DNA from: Pseudomonas graminis
GTDB lineage: Bacteria; Pseudomonadota; Gammaproteobacteria; Pseudomonadales; Pseudomonadaceae
Length of the DNA: 64,000 bases
Assembly: GCF_001705435.1 (NCBI RefSeq)
Contig: NZ_MDEN01000068.1
Coordinates: 186,001 to 250,000, forward strand
Reading direction: 5' to 3'
In this document: in pieces, positions 54,318-63,091 of the stretch
Numbering within the stretch: the first letter of the stretch is position 1
How the letters are laid out: each line of letters opens with the position of its first letter
Program-made: the position numbers and the translations under genes
The notes under the pieces: generated by a model
Database searches by the model: none
What the model was told of the DNA's origin: nothing
What the model saw: the letters and a program-made list of their open reading frames with translations, nothing else

Positions 54318-56851
54318 TGAACGATGCCATCGGGGTGTTTTTCGACCATAGCCGTCACAAACTCGTCGTTCATAACCTGCCTGTGACACTTGACGTTTTA
54401 GCCTTTGAAGGTGAAGAACAGCTGAGCCAGCCGTTTCTTTATCGCGTGGAATTTACCTCGGTTGAGCGAGACATCGGCGCCGAGCGGATGCTAAGCCAGG
54501 ATGCGCAGTTCAGTCTGCATGCGGCGGCCCACATGTTGCCGGTGGCGATTCCTGGGTTGCGGGTGCCTCGGGTTGAAGCGCTGCGTACGTTGCATGGGGT
54601 GGTTACCGGGTTCAAGCGGCTGTCCGGCTCGGCTGATGAAGCGCGCTATGAAGTGACGCTGGAACCGCGCCTGGCGTTGCTGGCCCGTGGGCGGCAGTTC
54701 CGGATCTATCAGCATCAGTCGGTGCCGCAGATTGTCGAGAGCATTCTGCGTACGCGCCATGACTTCCAGGGGCAGGACTTTCTGTTCACGCTGGTGCGGG
54801 AGTACCCGGCGCGCGAGCAGGTGATGCAGTACGGCGAGAGCGATCTGGCGTTTATTTCCCGGCTGCTGGCCGAGGTGGGGATCTGGTACCGCTTTAGCAA
54901 CAATGAGCGATTGGGTATTGAGGTCGTCGAGTTTCACGATGATCAGCGGCATTACGTTCGGCCGCGGGTGAGCTTGCCGTTTCGGCCGCAGTCGGGGTTG
55001 GGCAGCAGCGGCCAGGATGGGGTTTGGGGGCTGCAGGTCAGTCATGAAGTGGTGGAGCAGAGCGTTCACTTTCGTGCCTACCACGACCGTGACGCCGGTG
55101 CGTGGCTGGATGGGGATGTTGATCAGACTCGCGGTGATACCACGACTTATGGGGAGGCTTATCACTATGCCGAGCCGTACAAAGCGCTGGGTGACAAGCT
55201 CGATCAGGATGAAGATTTAGAGGGTGAAAGCGGGTTTTTCTTTGCCCGGTTGCGGCACGAACGGTATCTCAATAACCAGACTCGGCTGACCGGGATTAGC
55301 AGCAGTGCGTCATTGGGACTGGCGCAGGTGCTGGCGATTTCCGGTGGGGCGCCGCAGGCGTTTGAACCGGGTGCGGTAATCACTCGATTGCAGTTGCGGG
55401 CCGCACGGGATCGCAGTTTTGAGTTGAGCTTTGAAGCGATTCCTTATTCGGAGAACGTGTGTGTTCGGCCGCCGTTGCTGGCAAAACCGCAAATTGCCGG
55501 GACCGTCCCGGCGCGGGTCACCAGCTCGCTGGCCAACGATCCCTACAGCCACATCGACCGCGAAGGCCGCTACAAGGTCAGCTTTCTGTTTGACCGAGAC
55601 AGCTGGGAAATCGGTCAGGAAAGCCTGTGGCTCAGATTGGCCCGTCCGTATGCCGGAGATACCCACGGCCTGCACCTGCCACTGATCTGCGGCACCGAAG
55701 TGGCGATTGCCTTCGAGCAAGGCGACCCGGACCGGCCCTACATCGCCCATGCCCTTCACGATAATCGCCATCCCGACCATGTGACGCTGCTGCGCAGCGA
55801 CTACAAACGCAATGTCCTGCGCACGCCGGCGAACAACAAGCTGCGCATGGAAGATGATCGCGGCAAAGAACACATCAAACTCAGCACCGAGCACAGCGGC
55901 AAGAGTCAGCTGAACCTTGGGCATCTGGTCGACAACGAGAAGGATAAGCGCGGCGAAGGCTTTGAATTGCGCACGGATGGCTGGGGCGCGATTCGGGCCG
56001 GGCGTGGGGTGTTCATCAGTGCGGATGAACAGACCAGGGCGCACGGTCAGCAGCTCGATATGGACGCTGCAATCGAGCAGCTTGAAAGCGCGTTGTCGTT
56101 GGCCCGGTCCATGGCTCAAGCCGCGCGGAGTGCCCAGACCATTGCCGCCGATACCAGCGGCCACGAACAACTCACCGCGGCCCTGACCAACCTCACCGAG
56201 CCCGGGCTGCTACTGCACGCGCCGGCCGGCATTGGCGTGGTCAGCCCCGAGACTGTTTTGCTGTCCTCCGGCCGTGACAGCGTCGCCATCGCGTCGTCGC
56301 GCTCGACCAACATCAGCGCGGGACATGACATCACCGGCACCGCCGAGGGTGCGATCAGCCTGTGCGCTGTGACCAAAGGCCTCGACCTAAAAGCCGTGGA
56401 TGGGGATGTGCAGTTGCACGCCTACGGCGGCGCGATGCACGCGCTGGCGAATGACCAGATAAAAATTGAAAGCCTGGCCGGCCGTGTCGAGATCAGTGCG
56501 CCCGAAGAAATCGTCTTCAGCTGCGGCGGCGCGTTCATCCGCATCAAAGGCGGCGAGATCGAGCTGGGCGCGCCAGGGAACATCCATCACCGGGCCGCGT
56601 ACGTCCTCAAGGGCGGTGCCACTACGCTGACCACCCCGGCGACACCGATACCGCCGGGCTATGCCGCGGGCTACACCCTCAGCGACCCGGTCAAGGGTTA
56701 CGCCCCCTTCGCCCGTTACCTGATCACCACCCAGGAGGGCGAGCGGTTCCCCGGCGTGACCGATAAGGACGGCAAGACCATCCCGGTCCACACGCTATTG
56801 CCCGGGAACGTGGTGATCGAGTTCCCCAATGACAAGCCCGATGAGCAGTGA
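54314..56851 (+). CDS. vgrG: VgrG T6SS spike protein with C-terminal extension
   Basis: This 845-residue protein has the VgrG order: gp27-like (residues about 17-330, LDVLAFEGEEQLSQPFLYRVEF), gp5-like OB domain (PYSHIDREGRYKVSFLFDRD), and the DUF2345 beta-helix (EHSGKSQLNLGHLVDNEKDKRGEGFELRT). About 70 further residues follow the spike (from about 775), ending in a YLITTQEGERFPGVTDKDGKTIPV segment. It trimerises at the Hcp tube tip. The extension probably contacts an effector or adaptor. The effector module follows 135 bp downstream. Confidence 0.94.
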   Translation: MMNDAIGVFFDHSRHKLVVHNLPVTLDVLAFEGEEQLSQPFLYRVEFTSVERDIGAERMLSQDAQFSLHAAAHMLPVAIPGLRVPRVEALRTLHGVVTGFKRLSGSADEARYEVTLEPRLALLARGRQFRIYQHQSVPQIVESILRTRHDFQGQDFLFTLVREYPAREQVMQYGESDLAFISRLLAEVGIWYRFSNNERLGIEVVEFHDDQRHYVRPRVSLPFRPQSGLGSSGQDGVWGLQVSHEVVEQSVHFRAYHDRDAGAWLDGDVDQTRGDTTTYGEAYHYAEPYKALGDKLDQDEDLEGESGFFFARLRHERYLNNQTRLTGISSSASLGLAQVLAISGGAPQAFEPGAVITRLQLRAARDRSFELSFEAIPYSENVCVRPPLLAKPQIAGTVPARVTSSLANDPYSHIDREGRYKVSFLFDRDSWEIGQESLWLRLARPYAGDTHGLHLPLICGTEVAIAFEQGDPDRPYIAHALHDNRHPDHVTLLRSDYKRNVLRTPANNKLRMEDDRGKEHIKLSTEHSGKSQLNLGHLVDNEKDKRGEGFELRTDGWGAIRAGRGVFISADEQTRAHGQQLDMDAAIEQLESALSLARSMAQAARSAQTIAADTSGHEQLTAALTNLTEPGLLLHAPAGIGVVSPETVLLSSGRDSVAIASSRSTNISAGHDITGTAEGAISLCAVTKGLDLKAVDGDVQLHAYGGAMHALANDQIKIESLAGRVEISAPEEIVFSCGGAFIRIKGGEIELGAPGNIHHRAAYVLKGGATTLTTPATPIPPGYAAGYTLSDPVKGYAPFARYLITTQEGERFPGVTDKDGKTIPVHTLLPGNVVIEFPNDKPDEQ

Positions 56852-56986
56852 GCACCGCTCAGGGGCCCCGTCGCCCAAATGGTTTGCGATCTGCATCGCA
56901 ACGGCTACCGACACCGCGCCTGCCGCCAAGCAATCGGCCGCGACAATTTATCACCGCATCAAATCTTCAATCAGGAAGGACCCGGC

Positions 56987-59017
56987 ATGAAAGACAGACA
57001 GCACCAGACGGACATTTTTTGCACCTACAAGCCTGTGGCCATCGGCCCCCAGAAAACCCATTGGGTTGAATTTCAACTGGTGGACGAGCGCGGCGAGCCG
57101 CTGGCTAATCTGCCGTGGCGGGCGACCAATCAGGCAGTGCGGGATGGCTGCGTTGCTGAGTACTCGGGGAGCACCGATGCCCAGGGTGTCATTCGAGTTG
57201 AGGATCTTCATCCGCTCGACGTAACACTGCTAATGCCGGCGGCGCCGTTGGCTGAAGTTCTGCAACAGCGGCGGTTGCGCGCAGTGCGTCCGGAGCCCGA
57301 GCGGCCGGGTGCAAGTGACAGCAAACCTCTGTACGGAAAGCAGCGTCCCGGGTTTTCGCCGGTGGAACAACAGGCACTTGAGCAGGGGCATGCCTATCAC
57401 TACCTGCGAATAGGGCAGTTGTGTGATGAGCTACCGGCGTTCAACCCGCCATGGCCAGAGCTGGCTCCGCCACCGGCTTATCATTTCCCGGACGCTGAGT
57501 TTTCAGGGTTTACCGCACCTTACGAAGCGCTGAACTGCCGGCATGTCTTGGAAGTTTGCCCGATGCGGGCTTGGTCGTTGGTGTTGCATCATCAGCCTGA
57601 GTACAGCCTGGCGAATGCCTACAACTTGGGGCTGATGAGTATCTTGTCATACAGCAACCGCGCGGAGGATTTGTACGGGTCACCTGAGTATTTCTTTGCC
57701 GAGCAGTGCGTTGATTTATCGAGGACGCCTAGGGTGTGGGATGGTGGGAGAAATTGGCCCTGTCTGGTCACTGACGTACCGTTCGATGATCGTTACGAGC
57801 GCTGCGAGGTATTGAATACTGCTAAAGCAGCCATTCCCAAGGGTGACACACAGCTCTTCTACGTCAGAAACGCGGCTCAGTTACTGGTGGCATGGCGCGG
57901 GACTGACTTTGACCGCCTCCATGCGCCAGACTTAGTCACGGACCTCACATTTCGTCCTGTCCCTCCAGAGCTGAAGTTGAGTTGTGCGCCTTCGGTTCCA
58001 TGCGCAGACCTGGCGCTCGAGGGCCGGGTTCACCTAGGTTTTCGTGAGGCCTTCAAAGTAGCTGAAACCTTATACGCTAGGGACTTCAGTGAATTTATTC
58101 CAGAAGATACTGTGTTTAGGAAACTTTTCATTTGCGGACACAGCCTTGGAGGAGCTTTGGGTCTAATACATGCCGCAACACTCAAGGATAAAGGTCCGGT
58201 GTTGTACACCTACGGTATGCCACGTACATTTACCATCGACGCGATACAGGGGTTGAGCGGATTTGCCCACTTTCGACACGTCCATGACACCGACACTATA
58301 CCCAGCGTGCCGCCTGAGGCAGATCTGGATAACCATCTCTATAGGCTTTACGGCCCTTTAGGCACGACGTTAGGCTTCGCTTGGTCGATGGGTCAGGCCC
58401 TCGCAACTAATGTGATCGAATTCGGTGATTCATACGGCCATCATGGCGAACTTGCCATGTTTTATCGTGTAGAACAGCACATTCAGAGCCGTGGCTCTTC
58501 CTACCCTGCATATCGAAATAAGGATGGTCTCGGCGCGCCGTACTACAACACCATAAAGACCCGATTGCCCGTGCGGCCAAACCTGTATCTGGTGCCAAGT
58601 ATTAATAAAACATTGAGTGAAAAAAGCGGAAAACTACAACACCTTTTCATAAGCAGCCTTGACAAGAAAACGCTAGAGCGAATATTCCCACGCTACAAAA
58701 ACCCCAAGCCGGGAGGGTTGCTAGGTATTGGGAATCACATGATGGGCGAATATATGGCACACATAACTCATCGACTACTCACAGCCATCGAACCTGATCG
58801 GAAGCCGCCGCTTGATGCACAGGACGAGATCAAGCGCTTCGCGGAACAGATGACAAAGCATGGCGGCACCTCGCCGAAAGAAGAATATGAGCGGAATGAC
58901 CTGTTTCTTAAAATGCATAAGCAAATAGAAGCGGCATTGGAGGCAACAGTTCAGGCGGAGGGTGGGATTGAAGCGTTGCAGCGGCTTGACATAGTTGCTA
59001 GTGCGACGAGAGTTTAG
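56987..59017 (+). CDS. T6SS effector with class 3 lipase domain
   Basis: This 676-residue protein starts at ATG 56987, preceded by AGGAAGGA. The N-terminal 140 residues (HWVEFQLVDERGEPLANLPWRATN, later GHAYHYLRIGQLCDELPAF) resemble the conserved targeting domains of Pseudomonas T6SS effectors. The later part is a class 3 lipase: nucleophile motif GHSLGGA with Ser386, a likely acid residue in HVHDTDTIPSVPPE, and a likely His in YGHHGELAMFYR. Such Tle-type phospholipases attack membranes of rival cells. No signal peptide is present, as expected for T6SS delivery. The second half is visibly A+T richer. Three lipoprotein genes follow at once. Confidence 0.9.
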   Translation: MKDRQHQTDIFCTYKPVAIGPQKTHWVEFQLVDERGEPLANLPWRATNQAVRDGCVAEYSGSTDAQGVIRVEDLHPLDVTLLMPAAPLAEVLQQRRLRAVRPEPERPGASDSKPLYGKQRPGFSPVEQQALEQGHAYHYLRIGQLCDELPAFNPPWPELAPPPAYHFPDAEFSGFTAPYEALNCRHVLEVCPMRAWSLVLHHQPEYSLANAYNLGLMSILSYSNRAEDLYGSPEYFFAEQCVDLSRTPRVWDGGRNWPCLVTDVPFDDRYERCEVLNTAKAAIPKGDTQLFYVRNAAQLLVAWRGTDFDRLHAPDLVTDLTFRPVPPELKLSCAPSVPCADLALEGRVHLGFREAFKVAETLYARDFSEFIPEDTVFRKLFICGHSLGGALGLIHAATLKDKGPVLYTYGMPRTFTIDAIQGLSGFAHFRHVHDTDTIPSVPPEADLDNHLYRLYGPLGTTLGFAWSMGQALATNVIEFGDSYGHHGELAMFYRVEQHIQSRGSSYPAYRNKDGLGAPYYNTIKTRLPVRPNLYLVPSINKTLSEKSGKLQHLFISSLDKKTLERIFPRYKNPKPGGLLGIGNHMMGEYMAHITHRLLTAIEPDRKPPLDAQDEIKRFAEQMTKHGGTSPKEEYERNDLFLKMHKQIEAALEATVQAEGGIEALQRLDIVASATRV

Positions 59018-59018
59018 T

Positions 59019-59813
59019 ATGAGTAGAGAAGGTTTGTGTTTGAAAGTATTGCTGCCTTGTGTTGCGACGGTTCTCTCCATTAGTGGTTGTGCGAAAGACT
59101 ACAGCATGGCGCCGTCACCGAGTGGCGAGCAAGTCAAGATTGCTATTAAGGTCCCCGAGGAATTAGAAGTAACACCCCTTAGGGTGATGTATCGATCAGC
59201 GATCTGCGAACGTGTCACCCATGACGGAGATGGACGACCCGAGAAGCTCGAAGGTTACAACTCGATTGATGTGAAATTGTCACACCAAAACAACGAAAGT
59301 TTCTATGAGGCAGATTTATTTGTAAGCGGCGGTGGGCTCTGTGAGTGGCGCTTAAGTAATGTTTTATTTGAGGTGAGCTATCGCGTGCCTAATCGTTTTG
59401 GAGAAAACGTGGGCTCAGGAGGGGGCGGTGGGGTAATTGTGATATTTGACCATAACGATCCACAGCTTCGGACATCTGGTTTGATGAAAGTTAAAGGGGC
59501 AGACCTTACTATCATCAAGGACTATTACCCTTGGGTGAAAGATAGTTACTCAGGCGGTTATATCAAGCGAGCGGGCCTGGCAGGCGAGGCGAGAAGTTAT
59601 CTAACCTACGAGGCCCGTGAAGCCCGCAGCGTGTATTTCGAGGCGGTGTTGCATTCTGATTACGTGGTTTCATCGACAGCACCAAAAAAACACAAGGTTG
59701 GTGAATTCATTACGTTTAAATACCCTGACGGAACAGTAGAGTCTGATCGGCGGTCAGAGCCCAACTTTAAAAAAATGCAGGAAATCCGCTTGGCAGCTGA
59801 AGCAAACAAATGA
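59019..59813 (+). CDS. lipoprotein, probable T6SS immunity protein (copy 1)
   Basis: This 264-residue protein starts at ATG 59019, one base after the lipase stop, with a GAGAG site. A signal peptide ends in the lipobox SISGC, so the protein is a periplasmic lipoprotein. It is homologous to the next two genes: shared DYYPWVKDSY, FEAVLHSDYVVSS, and a FKYPDGT...KKMQEIRLAAEA end. Position immediately after a lipase effector, with periplasmic location, is typical of immunity proteins against lipases that act from the periplasm. It is A+T rich. Immunity is inferred. Confidence 0.85.
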   Translation: MSREGLCLKVLLPCVATVLSISGCAKDYSMAPSPSGEQVKIAIKVPEELEVTPLRVMYRSAICERVTHDGDGRPEKLEGYNSIDVKLSHQNNESFYEADLFVSGGGLCEWRLSNVLFEVSYRVPNRFGENVGSGGGGGVIVIFDHNDPQLRTSGLMKVKGADLTIIKDYYPWVKDSYSGGYIKRAGLAGEARSYLTYEAREARSVYFEAVLHSDYVVSSTAPKKHKVGEFITFKYPDGTVESDRRSEPNFKKMQEIRLAAEANK

Positions 59814-59854
59814 AGTCGCTCGGTGTGCTGCACCCGTTTTTTAAGGAGCCTTAT

Positions 59855-60655
59855 ATGAGTAACGCGACGCTATACGCAAAAACTCCACTCTTATGCCTTG
59901 CGCTGCTCGCACTCTTAAGCGGTTGTGTAAAAGACTATAAAGTTCTGACTCCGCCGCCCGACAGCGAAAAGGTAAAAATTGTTATAAAAGTGCCTGCAGA
60001 GCTTGAGCCCAAAACGTTGCGTGCCAGGTACGAGTCGAGCAGATGCCGAATGTTCGTCGACTTGCCCACTGTGAGCCGTATGCAGTTTCCAGGATCAAAC
60101 TTCCAGAATTCGAAGTTCACCAGGCAGGGAGAAACTAATTTCTACGAAGCAGAGGTATTCGTTGATGGCGGCGGTGAATGTGAATGGCAACTAGATAGCA
60201 TCGAGTTTGGGGTCGTGTATCGTATTCCTAATCGTTTTGCAAAAAAAGTAACAGCTTATTATGGCGGGACGGTTATAGTCAAGTTCGACGGGCAGCATGC
60301 GCCCTTTAATAGGGTTGATCAGTTTATCGAAGGGCCGGACCTGAAAATCGTAAAGGATTACTACCCATGGGTAAGGGAAGCCTATGAACTCGGTTACTAT
60401 GATAAGAGTGTAAATCTGGCCAAAGAGTATGAAAGTTATCGTACCTACAGGGCTCGGGACGCAAGAAACATATTTTTTGAGCCAGTGCTGCATTCAAATT
60501 TTGTAGTGACGTCGACTTCCCCGAAGAAACGCGTCGCTGACGAAATCGTCACGACAACATTTCGCTACCCCGACGGAACGGAAGAATCCAATCGGGAACT
60601 TGAGCCAGACTTTAAGAAAATGCAGGAAATTCGCTTGAAGACGGAGGCGAAATAA
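59855..60655 (+). CDS. lipoprotein, probable T6SS immunity protein (copy 2)
   Basis: This 266-residue protein starts at ATG 59855, preceded by AAGGAG at 59843-59848; an ATG at 59810 overlapping the previous stop is less likely. The signal peptide ends in LLSGC. It is clearly related to copy 1 (DYYPWVREAY, FEPVLHSNFVVTS, FRYPDGTEESNRELEPDF) but diverged in the first 90 mature residues. It overlaps copy 3 by the last base of its stop. Duplicated immunity genes can cover variant effectors. Confidence 0.85.
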   Translation: MSNATLYAKTPLLCLALLALLSGCVKDYKVLTPPPDSEKVKIVIKVPAELEPKTLRARYESSRCRMFVDLPTVSRMQFPGSNFQNSKFTRQGETNFYEAEVFVDGGGECEWQLDSIEFGVVYRIPNRFAKKVTAYYGGTVIVKFDGQHAPFNRVDQFIEGPDLKIVKDYYPWVREAYELGYYDKSVNLAKEYESYRTYRARDARNIFFEPVLHSNFVVTSTSPKKRVADEIVTTTFRYPDGTEESNRELEPDFKKMQEIRLKTEAK

Positions 60656-61479
60656 TGAACTTGCTCACCGCCGCGAGATATCTTCAGGGCGATCAACCGA
60701 ATCCGAAAGCTTCAAGCTTCAGCGCTTTACTCATAATCATAACGGTGTTTGCATCGCTCAGTGGTTGCGCACTCGACTACGAACTCCATCCGGACACGGA
60801 GGGGGAGAGAGTCACGATGACGCTTAAAGCATCGGAAGGGTTATTCCCGCCGCCCATGGCCGTGGGTTATCTATCGACGATCTGTGAAAACGTTTATGAG
60901 GGGCCTGATGTATTCGGCAGTATCAGGGAGCAGCGTGTAGCGTTCAAACGGCGTGGGGAGGGCGATTTCTATGACGCCGATTTCGCTGTTGACGGTGGCG
61001 GGATGTGTCGGTGGCGCGTGGCTTACGTGAAGTTTGGGGTACGTCCTCAATGGCCTGAGCGCATTGGCGAAGGTGCGGTAGTGGGAACGGGAGGTGATGT
61101 TCTGGTCGTGTTTCAGCATAACAATCCGGATTTTCCGTCTGAAGGGGTTAAAAACGTGGTGGGCACCCATCTTGATATAAAAAATAATTGCTACCCATGG
61201 TTAAAAGATGTCCTAAAGAAGGATTACGTCAAGAGGCTTAATCTGGTGGGTGAAGCGGTGCCTTACCAGACTTACCTGGCTCCCCAGGTGCGAAACATAA
61301 ACGCTGAGGCAGTGCTTCACGCCAAGTATGTCGTGACGTCAGAACAGCCAGAGTTCAAAGGAATCGGACTTCACCCTGCCTTTATTTATCCAGACGGGAC
61401 TTCGGGCCCAGATGACAGCGATACGCCAGATTTTCCCACGCTTGAGGCCATTCGTTTAAACGCTGAAGCCAGACTATGA
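60655..61479 (+). CDS. lipoprotein, probable T6SS immunity protein (copy 3, most diverged)
   Basis: This 274-residue protein starts at ATG 60655, sharing a base with the previous stop. It carries a longer N-terminal leader before a lipobox-like SLSGC (Cys about 38). It keeps the family's WLKDVLKKDYVK, EAVLHAKYVVTSEQPE and FIYPDGT segments but is the least similar of the three. After its stop there are about 185 bp without a gene, then the PAAR gene. Function is inferred from its place in the array. Confidence 0.8.
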   Translation: MNLLTAARYLQGDQPNPKASSFSALLIIITVFASLSGCALDYELHPDTEGERVTMTLKASEGLFPPPMAVGYLSTICENVYEGPDVFGSIREQRVAFKRRGEGDFYDADFAVDGGGMCRWRVAYVKFGVRPQWPERIGEGAVVGTGGDVLVVFQHNNPDFPSEGVKNVVGTHLDIKNNCYPWLKDVLKKDYVKRLNLVGEAVPYQTYLAPQVRNINAEAVLHAKYVVTSEQPEFKGIGLHPAFIYPDGTSGPDDSDTPDFPTLEAIRLNAEARL

Positions 61480-61664
61480 GGACAGGTAATAACTTAACGT
61501 GTCACGCCTGATCTTTATATCGGCCATCAAGTCGGTGAGTGAAGGCCCGCACCGTTAAAACCCGGCACGTATGACAAGCACGCGCAACCCATGAGCTCGC
61601 CCAGGCATCCGCTCGCGCGGAATAAATACACGGCTTCATCAATTCATTAACAAAGGATCTTTCA

Positions 61665-61931
61665 ATGTCACAAGGATTCGTATTGTTGGGTGACAAGACC
61701 ACCCACGGAGGAGCGGTAATTTCCGCGTCGTCTACTCATATCACCCAGGGCAAAGCAGTCGCTCTGGTGGGGGATAGGGTCATGTGTCCCATACCCGGAC
61801 ATGGCGTTAATCCCATTATTGAGGGTTGTGCCGACTGGTTGGAGGAAGGCCGTGAGCTGGTGGTCGATGGTTGCCACTCACAGTGCGGTTGCCAGGTCAT
61901 GTCCAGCGCGCCTGACTGGGCGAAGGATTGA
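61665..61931 (+). CDS. PAAR-domain T6SS tip protein
   Basis: This 88-residue protein starts at ATG 61665. It has the PAAR layout: GDKTTHGGAVISAS, then KAVALVGDRVMCPIPGHGVNPIIEGCADW with the Cys-Pro and Gly-His-Gly turns, and VDGCHSQCGCQVMSS at the end. PAAR proteins form the sharp point on the VgrG trimer and bind zinc. The gene lies at the end of the effector module and its stop is 2 nt before the next start. Confidence 0.88.
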   Translation: MSQGFVLLGDKTTHGGAVISASSTHITQGKAVALVGDRVMCPIPGHGVNPIIEGCADWLEEGRELVVDGCHSQCGCQVMSSAPDWAKD

Positions 61932-61933
61932 AG

Positions 61934-63091
61934 ATGGCGTGGCAACGTGAATACGTGCAAGCAGGGCTCGCACCCAAACCGCCTTCACCGGTTCGCTGGC
62001 TGCTGATCGTGGTTTTAGCGGGGGCAGCGGCTGTGCTGATGTTCCTGCTCTACGTCGTGGTGCCTGAATTGCAGGCGTTAAACGTATGGGCGCTCACCGC
62101 CTCGCCGTTGGTGGTGGCGATTCTCGCGCTGGCGGCGCGGGTGCACGCCTACGGTGGCGCTCTGGATGAGTACAGGCTGCTGCAGGAGCGGTCCCGGCTG
62201 GCACAGGTCGCCTGGGGGGAATGGGGGCAGCGTTACATGGCGGCCATGGCCGGTCTGGTTCTATTGCCCGAGCATTTGTCTGCGGTGGCGATGATGAAAC
62301 CGCCCCACACGCCTGTCCCACACTCAGGCAAAGCCCGCCGCATCGTTGGCCTGCCGAAGGGCCAAAAGGGCCGGGCCTTGGCAGGTCTTGCCCAATTGAT
62401 GGGTTCGCTGTCGACAGTGCTGGCGCCGCTGCCACCGAGTGAAAGTCTCAGTGTCACTGTCCTGACCGATGCGCCACAGGATGAGCATCCAGCACTGGCC
62501 GTCGCCTGCCAGCAGCACCTGTCCGAGCTCACCCCGTCATCCACCCTCACCGGCGTCCACGTAACAAGCCAGCTCTCCTTCGCCTGGATGGAAGAAACAC
62601 TTAAAACCCCACGCGACGCCGTCGACCTCATCCTCGTCGTCCAGGCCCACGGTAAAGAGGCTTACTCCGACGGACTCGCCGCGATCCTGCTGTGCGCCGA
62701 CGCGGTCGCCAAAGCCCACAAGCTGCCCATCGCCGCGCGCCTGTTGCGCCCGATGCCCCTCGACGTCGATTCCCTGGAAACCGACTTCACCACTTTCCTG
62801 CAGATTCAGGCCAAAGCTCGCGATGCAACAGGCGTTCTGGCCGACGGCGCCGACTGGCATCCGCAAACCACCCTATTACTGGCGGCAGCCGCGCGAGAGG
62901 GTGCAGCGCTGTCGGTGGACCACCGCTGGATTCTGGAAGCCTTAAATGGCGTGCCGGGCCCCTGCGGTCCTTGGCTGCTGGCAGCCCTCGGCATCGAGAT
63001 GGCCAAGCTTGCGAAGCAACCCTTGTTGTTACTGAGCAGCGAAGACAAAGGGCGCTGGATCAATACCGTCACACCGGGAGACATCGCATGA
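61934..63091 (+). CDS. T6SS-associated membrane protein of unknown function
   Basis: This 385-residue protein starts at ATG 61934 with AAGGA upstream. It has two N-terminal membrane helices (about 22-45 and 52-67), then a cytoplasmic alpha/beta-like part with repeated LILVVQAHGKEAYSDGLAAILLCADAV-type segments and a C-terminal helix run. I do not recognise a named Tss family. The position between PAAR and the TssM-like gene, with 4-nt overlap into the latter, argues for a T6SS membrane-complex role. Confidence 0.7.
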   Translation: MAWQREYVQAGLAPKPPSPVRWLLIVVLAGAAAVLMFLLYVVVPELQALNVWALTASPLVVAILALAARVHAYGGALDEYRLLQERSRLAQVAWGEWGQRYMAAMAGLVLLPEHLSAVAMMKPPHTPVPHSGKARRIVGLPKGQKGRALAGLAQLMGSLSTVLAPLPPSESLSVTVLTDAPQDEHPALAVACQQHLSELTPSSTLTGVHVTSQLSFAWMEETLKTPRDAVDLILVVQAHGKEAYSDGLAAILLCADAVAKAHKLPIAARLLRPMPLDVDSLETDFTTFLQIQAKARDATGVLADGADWHPQTTLLLAAAAREGAALSVDHRWILEALNGVPGPCGPWLLAALGIEMAKLAKQPLLLLSSEDKGRWINTVTPGDIA

